Assembly (NCBI GenBank): GCA_012514045.1
Contig: JAAZBA010000172.1
Span: forward strand, 1 to 41,994
DNA length: 41,994 nt
Source: Clostridiales bacterium
GTDB lineage: Bacteria > Bacillota > Clostridia > Oscillospirales > QAMX01
Direction: 5' to 3'
Positions within the stretch are counted from its first letter, which is position 1; each line of letters begins with the position of its first letter. Made by a program: the position numbers and the translations under genes. Below the pieces are notes generated by a model. That model searched no databases. It was not told the DNA's origin and worked only from the letters and a program-made list of their open reading frames with translations. This document shows, one piece after another, positions 25,204 to 32,257 of the stretch.

Positions 25204-27132
25204 TTATATGTCAAGATTCTTGACGTATTTCGCGTTTTCCTCGATAAATTCTCTTCTCGGCTCCACCTTTTCTCCCATAAGAATGGTGAAAGTCTCGTCC
25301 GCGGCGGCGGCATCCTCAAGGGTTACCCTGAGCATGACCCTTGTCTCCGGGTTCATGGTGGTTTCCCAGAGCTGCTCCGGATTCATTTCTCCGAGACCCT
25401 TATAGCGCTGTATATCAAGCTCTTCTCCGTGGACGCTTCTTATCTCGTCAAGCTCCCCGTCGTTATAGCAGTAGGAGATGAATTTTTTGCCCTTTGACAC
25501 CTTGTAGAGGGGCGGTTGAGCCAGATAAAGGTAGCCATGCTCAATAAGGGGACGCATGAAGCGGAAGAAGAATGTCATGAGAAGGCACCTTATATGGGAA
25601 CCGTCCACGTCCGCGTCAGCCATGATTATGACCTTGTGGTACCGGAGTTTCTCCTCGTCAAACTCGGAGCCTACGCCGGCTCCCAGGGCAAGCACCACAG
25701 GCACCAACTTTTCGTTGCCGTATACCTTGTCAAGCCTCGCTTTTTCCACATTCAGCATCTTGCCCCAAAGGGGGAGAATAGCCTGTGTGGAGCTGTCACG
25801 TCCGCCTTTGGCGCTGCCTCCGGCGCTGTCGCCCTCAACTATGAAGATCTCGCAATTGGCGGGATCTCTGTCACGGCAGTCCCAGAGCTTGCCGGGGAGG
25901 GAGGCGCCGTCGAGGGCGGACTTACGTCTTGTGGCTTCTCTTGCCTTTCTCGCCGCCTCACGGGCTCTTGAAGCGGTGAGAATTTTATCGAGAATCGCTC
26001 TGGCTACCTGGGGATTCTCCTCCATGTAGTATCCGAGCTTCTCGCTTACCACGTTTGTGACAAGGGTGCGCATCTCCGCGTTGCCCAGCTTCGTCTTTGT
26101 CTGTCCTTCGAACTGCGCTTCCATAAGCTTTACGGAAATAACGGCGCAAAGCCCCTCAAGCGCGTCTTCTGTGGTGAACCTTTCCTCGGGCTTTATTATT
26201 TTATACTTCTTAGCGTAGTTGTTTATGACTCTGGAGAGAGCTGTTCTGAATCCCACCTCGTGCATACCGCCTTCGGTGGTCTTTATGTTGTTTGCGAAAG
26301 AGAGTATAAGATCGGCATATGAGTCCTCAGCGTACTGCATAGCGACTTCCACGCAGCTGTCGGCCTTTTCACCGCTTAAGTATATGACATCCGTATGGAG
26401 AGGTGTCTTCGTGCGGTTAAGTCTCTCAACGAAGGAGCAAATACCTCCGTCGTACTTCATAACTCTCTCTATTACCTTTTCGCCCCTTTTGTCTGTGAGG
26501 GTGATATTGAGGCCGCCGTTGAGGAACGCCTGCTCCCGAAGTCTTGTTTCAAGGGTTGAGAAATCGAAAACGGTTTCGTCAAATATCTCCGGATCGGGCT
26601 TAAACCTGACGGTTGTACCCGTTTGGTCGGTTATGCCAATTGTCTCCAAATCTCCGCATTTGTCGCCTCTTTCGAAGCGCATGCGCTTTATTTCTTTTCC
26701 GGTGTATACTATGACCTCCAGCCACTCCGAAAGGGCGTTTACAACGCTGGCGCCCACACCGTGGAGACCGCCGGAGACCTTGTAGCCGCCGCCCCCGAAC
26801 TTTCCTCCCGCGTGGAGCATGGTGTATACAACCTCAATGGTAGACGTGCCTGTCTGGTGGTGTACCTCCGTAGGGATGCCGCGGCCGTTGTCGCATACCT
26901 CCACAACGTCATCGGGAAGGAGCGATACCTCGATATGGGTACATACTCCCGCAAGCGATTCGTCTATTGCGTTGTCCACAATTTCGTATACAAGATGGTG
27001 AAGTCCTGACGCGGAAGTGGAACCGATATACATGCCGGGCCGTTTTCTTACCGCCTCCAGACCTTCAAGGACCTGTATTTGTGATTCGTCGTAGGACTGG
27101 GTTACTTTTAAATCCAATGAATTCTCGTCCAA
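25204..27132 (-). CDS. gyrB: DNA gyrase subunit B
   Basis: A 642-residue ATPase subunit of gyrase. In order it has the GHKL ATPase domain (EIVDNAIDESLAG, DNGRGIPTEVH, GGLHGVGASVVNALS), the transducer, and the TOPRIM domain with EGDSAGGSAKGGRD and the metal-binding IMADADVDGSHI. The C-terminal tail ends in QRYKGLGEMNPEQLWETTM. Translation apparently starts at TTG 27132, with AGGAG ten bases upstream; no closer ATG fits. remB lies just upstream and gyrA just downstream, as in Bacillus and many Clostridia. Confidence 0.96.
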   Translation of the reverse strand: MDENSLDLKVTQSYDESQIQVLEGLEAVRKRPGMYIGSTSASGLHHLVYEIVDNAIDESLAGVCTHIEVSLLPDDVVEVCDNGRGIPTEVHHQTGTSTIEVVYTMLHAGGKFGGGGYKVSGGLHGVGASVVNALSEWLEVIVYTGKEIKRMRFERGDKCGDLETIGITDQTGTTVRFKPDPEIFDETVFDFSTLETRLREQAFLNGGLNITLTDKRGEKVIERVMKYDGGICSFVERLNRTKTPLHTDVIYLSGEKADSCVEVAMQYAEDSYADLILSFANNIKTTEGGMHEVGFRTALSRVINNYAKKYKIIKPEERFTTEDALEGLCAVISVKLMEAQFEGQTKTKLGNAEMRTLVTNVVSEKLGYYMEENPQVARAILDKILTASRAREAARKAREATRRKSALDGASLPGKLWDCRDRDPANCEIFIVEGDSAGGSAKGGRDSSTQAILPLWGKMLNVEKARLDKVYGNEKLVPVVLALGAGVGSEFDEEKLRYHKVIIMADADVDGSHIRCLLMTFFFRFMRPLIEHGYLYLAQPPLYKVSKGKKFISYCYNDGELDEIRSVHGEELDIQRYKGLGEMNPEQLWETTMNPETRVMLRVTLEDAAAADETFTILMGEKVEPRREFIEENAKYVKNLDI

Positions 27133-27145
27133 AATTAAAATTCTC

Positions 27146-27430
27146 CTATTCGTTAATGTCCAGCTTCTCCCTTGAGCGCTTCAGAAGAGTCTGCGGAGAC
27201 AGCTGGGATATATATATTCTCGCCTCACTTGGCGTACGTGAGTTGTTTGCGTTGTCTGTCAGTACAAAGGCTTTGGGCAGGTTGTAGGTGACGTTTATCA
27301 CCTTTAAAGACTTTTCCGCGTCAGTGAGAAAATTTCGGGTATCCTCCGCCACGGTGGATGTGTCCAGGTCAAATACTCCGATTATATCCTTCGTTGCCAC
27401 AACCATATCCGCCCCAAGATGCAGGAACAT
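27146..27430 (-). CDS. remB: RemB/YaaB-like DUF370 regulator
   Basis: A 94-residue protein of the DUF370 family. The opening MFLHLGADMVVATKDIIGVF, then DLDTSTVAEDTRNFL, matches YaaB (RemB) of Bacillus subtilis, where the same gene lies between recF and gyrB. The family includes the DNA-binding matrix-gene activator RemA; RemB's own role is less defined. ATG 27430 has AAAGGAG nine bases upstream. It is separated from recF by repeat copy C and from gyrB by 13 bases, so it may be transcribed with gyrBA. Confidence 0.88.
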   Translation of the reverse strand: MFLHLGADMVVATKDIIGVFDLDTSTVAEDTRNFLTDAEKSLKVINVTYNLPKAFVLTDNANNSRTPSEARIYISQLSPQTLLKRSREKLDINE

Positions 27431-27470
27431 ACGCTTTTTCTCCTTTGTTTGTTGTTATAAAAGATACGAA

Positions 27471-27738
27471 ATCCTCCTCCGGCGCACGGCGCTTGACGCA
27501 TACATGCGTGACGCATACATGCGTCGAGTTTCCCCCCAGCACTGCAAGCAGTGCGTAGGCTAGGGGATAGAGCTCGTTCCTTCCCCCCTTGTCTAAAGGG
27601 GGGAAGATGCATTTACCTATATTGCAGTCTTCTTAGATCTGCTCTGCAGCATATTGGGGGATACATTCCAAGCGGCATGCCGCGTCATGAGGCTGATGAG
27701 GCGTGACGTAGCTTCGCTACGTCACGCATATATGCGTC
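27471..27738 (-). repeat. Composite intergenic repeat, copy C with outer module
   Basis: Read on the minus strand, GTATCCCCCAATATGCTGCA (ending at 27664) leads through CCCCCCTT...AAGGGGGG, GCACTGC-TT-GCAGTGC, and the paired GACGCATGTATGCGTC hairpins to GCCGGAGGAGGAT at 27471. It is nearly colinear with copy A. Beyond the GTATCCCCC end an outer module (27665-27738) abuts the recF stop codon. That module contains GCGGCATGCCGC (27672-27683), CTCATCAG...CTCATGACG, a perfect 12-base-arm hairpin GCGTGACGTAGC-TTC-GCTACGTCACGC (27701-27727), and the perfect palindrome ACGCATATATGCGT (27724-27737). No gene was found in this roughly 300-base gap. Confidence 0.85.
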
Positions 27739-28770
27739 TTACAAATCCTCACAGGTCGTTATAAATACCTGCCCTTCGCGTATTTTCCCCAGGAGATATT
27801 CTCTCCTTGCGGCGTCAAGCTCGCTGAGGACGTCATCCAGCAGCATTATGGGGTATTCTCCCGTGTTGTCATGATATAAAGCCCTTTTTGCCAGCACCAG
27901 TGACAGCACGGCGGTGCGTATCTGACCTTGTGAGGCGAAATCTTTCGCCGGGCGGCCGTCGATAAGAATCGCAAGCTCGTCTCTGTGGGGACCCACAAGG
28001 ATCATCTCCCGGGTGATTTCGTCCTCTTTCCTTTCAAGATACTTTTGCCACATCTCAAGATAAAGGTTCTTTACGTTCTCCGAAAGAAAAGGACAGGAAT
28101 ATGATACGGAGAGGTCTTCTTTTTCTCCCGATATTGAGGAGTGTTCGATAGAAGCAAGTTCTCCTAATTTTTGGCAAAAGCTTTTTCTGTATGTAATAAT
28201 CCTGGCTCCGCAGGAGAGGAGCTGGGAAGTAAAATCGTCCAATGACTCAAGAAGCGAAGGTTTTTTCCTGTGATCCCTCAGTATTCTTGCCTTATGCGCC
28301 AAAAGTTTTCCGTATTCCGACACAAGGGAAGCGTAATTCGGCCTAAGCTGAGAGATAGAGATGTCCAAAAATCTTCGTCTTTGGACTCCGGCGCCCTTTA
28401 TAAGCTCCAGATCGTCTGGACAAAAGGAAACGCAGCGCACGACGCCGATTATGTCGGATTTTCTTTTTTTCCGTACGTCGTTTAAGAAATATGTCCTTCC
28501 CTGTCCGTCGCGGCGTATCTCCAGTTTCTGTTCTCTGCCGTCTGAAAATATATTTGCCCTTATACGGAAAGAATCGGCGCCGTAAAGCACCATATCTCCG
28601 TCGCGGGAAGTGCGGAAAGAGCCTGTGCCGGTAAGAAAGTGGATCGACTCAAGAAGATTTGTCTTTCCCGATGCGTTTTCTCCTCGGATTATGTTAACCC
28701 CTTCTAACGGCTCGTATATCTTATGTTCGTAACTTCTGAAGTTGTCAAGCTCAATGCGCCTGAGTATCAT
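27739..28770 (-). CDS. recF: DNA replication and repair protein RecF
   Basis: A 343-residue SMC-like ABC-type ATPase that loads RecA at gaps. The N terminus MILRRIELDNFRSYEHKIYE is typical. Walker A is GENASGKTNLLE (about residues 33-44), the signature region is ASQGQIRTAVLSLVLAK, and Walker B is IMLLDDVLSELD. Its ATG overlaps the yaaA stop by four bases (ATGA), as in many origin regions. The stop codon directly meets a chain of palindromes belonging to repeat copy C. Confidence 0.95.
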   Translation of the reverse strand: MILRRIELDNFRSYEHKIYEPLEGVNIIRGENASGKTNLLESIHFLTGTGSFRTSRDGDMVLYGADSFRIRANIFSDGREQKLEIRRDGQGRTYFLNDVRKKRKSDIIGVVRCVSFCPDDLELIKGAGVQRRRFLDISISQLRPNYASLVSEYGKLLAHKARILRDHRKKPSLLESLDDFTSQLLSCGARIITYRKSFCQKLGELASIEHSSISGEKEDLSVSYSCPFLSENVKNLYLEMWQKYLERKEDEITREMILVGPHRDELAILIDGRPAKDFASQGQIRTAVLSLVLAKRALYHDNTGEYPIMLLDDVLSELDAARREYLLGKIREGQVFITTCEDL

Positions 28771-28970
28771 GTTATTTCAATCTCTTCGCCCCGGCATAGG
28801 ATAATGTCTCCGACCCGGAGCTTTTTGCCCCGCTGGGTGCAGATATTTCCGTTTACCCTGACGAGACCAAGCTGGATATCGTGCTTCGCTTCTCCTCCGG
28901 AATAGACAATGCCGGAAAATTTGAGCAGATCATCCAGCTTTATATACTCTGTAGATATTTGTATCTTCAT
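28767..28970 (-). CDS. yaaA: YaaA/RlbA S4-domain RNA-binding protein
   Basis: A 67-residue protein consisting of one S4-like RNA-binding fold: YIKLDDLLKFSGIVYSGGEA, then GLVRVNGNICTQRGKKLRVGD and IILCRGEEIEI. It is the small gene invariably found between dnaN and recF in Bacillota, implicated in ribosome assembly. Twelve bases separate it from dnaN, and it overlaps recF by four bases. Length is normal. Confidence 0.93.
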   Translation of the reverse strand: MKIQISTEYIKLDDLLKFSGIVYSGGEAKHDIQLGLVRVNGNICTQRGKKLRVGDIILCRGEEIEIT

Positions 28971-28982
28971 AAAAAAACCTCT

Positions 28983-30107
28983 TTATGCCCGAAGTCTTAC
29001 GGGAACGATGAGATATAGAAATTCCTCTGGATTTTCGCTGTCGTCACATGGAGTGATAATAAGGGGAGAAACAGGGGTACGAAGACTGAGCTTTACTTTT
29101 TCCGTGTTTCTGCAAGCTCTCAGAGCGTCCAATAGATACATGCTGTTGAATCCTATTTCCACTGGGCTTCCGGAGAAGGTTATATAAGAGCATTCGTCAT
29201 AGGAAGTGCCCAAGGATGACACGCATGACAGGCGGAGAAGCTCCTCGTCAAAGTTCAGTTTCAGGTGGTTTCTAAGCCGCTCGCTTATGATGATCGATGT
29301 GCGCTCGATGGAAGAAATAAGCTCCTGCACATTTGCCTCCACCGTTGTGGTAGCCTCGGCGTTTATCATTACGGAGTAGTTGAAAAATTCGCCTGCGATA
29401 AGGTTTGTGGTAAGCACCGTAGGGCCGATTTTAAACATAATGTTTCTCTTGGCAAGAGAAAGAGTGACTACTTCGTCAGTGTCGGACATAAGTCTTTCAA
29501 GCTCACGAAGGGCTGTCGCGGGAACGTTGAAGGAAAGCTCCTCTTTTACGGGAGGCTCATTTTTAAAAGTGTATCTTCTTATAGCGAGACGGAAATTGTC
29601 AAGAGCCGCCATCTCGAGATTATTGTCAGAGAAGCGAAACAGTGTGCCGGTGAGGATAGGCTTCAGTTCACTGTCTGAGGCGGAGAAAATAGTGCCAATT
29701 ATAAGCTCTTTCAGTACCGATTGGGGCATGGTGAAGGAATAATCGTATATGACGATCGGAAGCTCCGGATAGTCCTCGGCTTTGAGAACAGAGATATTCA
29801 TGATAGAAGCTCCGGCGGAGATTGTTGCGGTTGATTCCTTTACGGAGATGGTTACCGGACCGTCAGGCAGCGCTCTTACAATATCGCTGAAGAGTTTCGC
29901 GTTGAACACAGCGCTTCCGGAGGTGACTATATCTGCTGAAAGCTCGGTGCGCAGAGATATCCTCAGATTGTAGCCTGTCATGATAAGCTCACGGTCGGCT
30001 TTTATAAGTATACCCTCAAGGGCCGGATTTGAGCTTTTGGTGGAAGCCGCCTTTGAACATATGGATACAGCTTCCGCCAGTTCTTGTCTTTGGCATGTAA
30101 ATTTCAT
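28983..30107 (-). CDS. dnaN: DNA polymerase III sliding clamp (beta subunit)
   Basis: A 374-residue ring-forming processivity factor of three similar domains. The N terminus MKFTCQRQELAEAVSICSKA and the C-terminal segment ending LYLIVPVRLRA match the family's IMPMRL-type end. ATG 30107 has AAAGGAT upstream. It is the first gene after oriC and heads the dnaN-yaaA-recF transcript; its promoter probably lies in the AT-rich end of oriC. Length and order are typical. Confidence 0.96.
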   Translation of the reverse strand: MKFTCQRQELAEAVSICSKAASTKSSNPALEGILIKADRELIMTGYNLRISLRTELSADIVTSGSAVFNAKLFSDIVRALPDGPVTISVKESTATISAGASIMNISVLKAEDYPELPIVIYDYSFTMPQSVLKELIIGTIFSASDSELKPILTGTLFRFSDNNLEMAALDNFRLAIRRYTFKNEPPVKEELSFNVPATALRELERLMSDTDEVVTLSLAKRNIMFKIGPTVLTTNLIAGEFFNYSVMINAEATTTVEANVQELISSIERTSIIISERLRNHLKLNFDEELLRLSCVSSLGTSYDECSYITFSGSPVEIGFNSMYLLDALRACRNTEKVKLSLRTPVSPLIITPCDDSENPEEFLYLIVPVRLRA

Positions 30108-30475
30108 AGTTTAATCCTTTCGTTACTGTTCCTTTTTATTTATATAATAATAAAAGAACGAGAATGACGTAGTAGTAGTACGTAATAGCTGTGGAAATGT
30201 GGAAAAGTTTTTTATCTTGCCTTAAATCTTCGGAAATACGTCAAATATTTCGGTCTGCGGCTGATTTTTGCCGGGGAGAAAGTTGCTGTTTGCGATGAAA
30301 CGTTTTTCACAGCGTCATGTTTAAAAGTTAAGCTCTCTCCACAGCTTTCCACAGGGAAAAACGGGCTGTGGAAAAAGTTTTCCCTTTTCCACGGGATAGC
30401 TGTGGATGAGTGAGAGGGAAATTTATCTTATTTTATGGAGCAAAAAAGCTGTTTTATGGGGATTTGCTTGGTGGA
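30108..30475. other. oriC: Chromosomal replication origin oriC
   Basis: This is the 368-base gap between dnaA and dnaN. DnaA-box-like 9-mers (variants of TTATCCACA) are at 30190-30198 and 30198-30206 (tandem, rc ATTTCCACA/TTTTCCACA), 30303-30311 (TTTTTCACA), 30335-30343 (CTCTCCACA), 30345-30353 (CTTTCCACA), 30367-30375 (rc TTTTCCACA), 30385-30393 (TTTTCCACG) and 30401-30409 (rc TCATCCACA). Next to the tandem pair is GTAGTAGTAGTACGTAATAG (30169-30188), which matches a DnaA-trio array (repeated 3'-GAT/AAT). An AT-rich stretch (30131-30156) is the likely unwinding element. The order boxes, trios, AT-rich region, dnaN is that of Bacillus subtilis. Confidence 0.9.
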
Positions 30476-31777
30476 TTACCCACGTATTGTTTTTTCAAGC
30501 ATCTCGACTTTTTTCTGGAAATCCGGCTGATTTGTTATTTGTTCATCCACCTTGTTTACTGAGTGGAGGATGGTTGTGTGGTCCCTTCCTCCGAAGACGC
30601 CGCCGATTTCCGGCAGAGACATCTTCGTAAGCTTTCTTACGAGGTATATGGAAACCTGGCGGGCCTGCATTATATCCTGGCTGCGCCTTGTGCCGATGAT
30701 ATCCTGAACCGATACGCTGAAATATTTGGAGGCTTCAGAGAGGATATAATCCGGCGTTGGGTTGAGTCCCGGGTTTGCCCTGTATATGTCCTCGACCGCT
30801 TTTTTCGCTGTTTCAATATCTACGGGCATATCCATTAGCACGTTGAGAGCCTTTATTTTTTTTACCGTACCTTCCAGCTGGCGTATGTTTGAGGTAATCA
30901 TGGTGGCAATATAATCCACCATGTCCTTTGTCAGATCCACCTGGATGCCCTCCGCTTTTTTCCAGATGATGGCGCTGCGGGTTTCAAAGTCAGGAGGGGC
31001 TATGTCCGCCAAGAGTCCCCACTCAAAGCGAGTGCGGAGGCGGTCCTCCAGCTTGTCTATCTCTTTGGGCGTGCGGTCTGAGGTGAGAACGATCTGCTTG
31101 TTCGAATCATAAAGAGCGTTGAAGGTGTGGAAAAATTCCTCCTGGGTAGAGGGGCGACCGGCGATGAACTGGACGTCGTCCACCAAAAGCAGATCCGCTT
31201 GACGGTACTTCTGCCGGAACTCCTGTGTCTTGCCCTCGGAGATGGCAAGAATTATTTCGTTTGTAAAAACCTCGCCGGTGATGTATACAATCTTGAAGAT
31301 CGGCTTCGATTTATTTATGCTTTCGGCGATGGCGTTGAGAAGATGTGTCTTTCCGAGTCCCGAAGGTCCGTATATAAAAAGAGGATTATAGGTAGAGGCG
31401 GGCTTTGAGGCCACAGCGGAGGCGGCGGCGTGGGCAAATCTGTTTGAGGAGCCCACGACGAAGTTTTCGAAGGTGTGACCTTCCTCCCCGTCAATAGTGG
31501 TCTCTTTTTGGGTCAAAAATATTTTATACTCATCGTCAGTCATGTAGTATACCGGCACGTCATCGCTGAAAAGCTCTCTGACGCAGTCCTCAAAGGCTTC
31601 CCGGTACTTTGTGAGCACAATATTTTTTTTGAAGGTCGAAGAGAGAAGCAGCACAATGTTGTCTCCGCTTATCTCCGGTATATCAGCGTCGCCGAACCAT
31701 GTGTTGACCGTTACCTCCGAGAATTTTTCCGACAGCATCTCCCGTATTCTGTTTAGAAAATCGGCGGTGTTGTCCAT
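30476..31777 (-). CDS. dnaA: Chromosomal replication initiator DnaA
   Basis: A 433-residue AAA+ initiator. Domain I is N-terminal. Domain III has Walker A GPSGLGKTHLLNA, Walker B LLLVDDVQFIAG and the sensor region LTSDRTPKEIDKLEDRLRTRF. Domain IV carries the DnaA signature GGRDHTTILHSVNKV, which contacts TTATCCACA boxes. The frame is open to 31819, but ATG 31777 has GGAAAGGA eight bases upstream and fits the family N terminus (MDNTADFLNRIREML). A promoter is at 31827-31855. Its stop adjoins oriC. thrS lies divergently upstream. Confidence 0.97.
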   Translation of the reverse strand: MDNTADFLNRIREMLSEKFSEVTVNTWFGDADIPEISGDNIVLLLSSTFKKNIVLTKYREAFEDCVRELFSDDVPVYYMTDDEYKIFLTQKETTIDGEEGHTFENFVVGSSNRFAHAAASAVASKPASTYNPLFIYGPSGLGKTHLLNAIAESINKSKPIFKIVYITGEVFTNEIILAISEGKTQEFRQKYRQADLLLVDDVQFIAGRPSTQEEFFHTFNALYDSNKQIVLTSDRTPKEIDKLEDRLRTRFEWGLLADIAPPDFETRSAIIWKKAEGIQVDLTKDMVDYIATMITSNIRQLEGTVKKIKALNVLMDMPVDIETAKKAVEDIYRANPGLNPTPDYILSEASKYFSVSVQDIIGTRRSQDIMQARQVSIYLVRKLTKMSLPEIGGVFGGRDHTTILHSVNKVDEQITNQPDFQKKVEMLEKTIRG

Positions 31778-31826
31778 ATCAGTTGTCCTTTCCGTAGTGT
31801 GATCGAAAGTGTATATCATAAAGTAT

Positions 31827-31855
31827 ATTATACTACATTTTGTTTTCTTTTACAA
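31827..31855 (-). promoter_or_regulatory. dnaA promoter
   Basis: Minus-strand TTGTAA (31850-31855), a 17-base spacer, and TATAAT (31827-31832), about 50 bases before the dnaA ATG. I saw no DnaA box overlapping it. Confidence 0.75.
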
Positions 31856-31874
31856 GCAAAATATGCCGGAATCC

Positions 31875-31903
31875 TTGACAAAAGAAAACACCCGTGCTAT
31901 AAT
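31875..31903 (+). promoter_or_regulatory. thrS promoter
   Basis: A perfect consensus: TTGACA (31875-31880), a 17-base spacer, and TATAAT (31898-31903). It is divergent from the dnaA promoter 20 bases away. Transcription would begin near 31910 and include the T-box leader. Confidence 0.85.
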
Positions 31904-31910
31904 ATCTTGA

Positions 31911-32228
31911 AAAGCGATGATGGGAAAAGTAGCCGTATCAAATCCCTTCCAGAGAATGGCGCTTTCACATATTTTTATTAAAAATACGTGAAAGCTGGAA
32001 TGCGCCTAAGGGAAGAGCGATGTGAAGACCATCCCCGAGCTCCCGGTTTGAAATGAAAAGAGTAGGGCAGGGCGGGTTTTATGCCTCCGTTAAAGGGCTT
32101 ACGTAAAAGAGGCGCGGTTTTTCCGTTTGGAAAAGCCCGCAACCGGAGTGGAACCGCGGCCGATTGCGTCGTCTCCGTCGAGAGATATTGTCTCTCAGCG
32201 GAAGGCGATTTTTTTATTTTATTCAAAA
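31911..32228 (+). promoter_or_regulatory. T-box riboswitch leader of thrS
   Basis: A leader of about 320 bases. Stem I begins AGCGATGATGGGAAAAGTAG (contains the AGUA-type loop) and closes with AAGACCATCCCCGAGC. ACC followed by A there is the probable specifier, a threonine codon. The conserved T-box is GGAGTGGAACCGCGG (32145-32159). Its UGGA bulge would pair with an uncharged tRNA 3' end having discriminator U. A terminator hairpin (32169-32208, inner stem GAGAGA/TCTCTC) followed by seven T (32209-32215) competes with the antiterminator. Uncharged tRNA-Thr should permit read-through into thrS. Confidence 0.88.
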
Positions 32229-32257
32229 AATCTAACCGATATAAAGGAGCAAATATC

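Noticed and set aside
27382..27612. Short open frames within the repeats (for example minus-strand peptides starting MHLPPFRQGGKER at 27612 and at 34368)
   Set aside because: They read straight through the hairpin modules of copies C and D and repeat because the DNA repeats. There is no ribosome-binding site and the frame is not preserved between copies.
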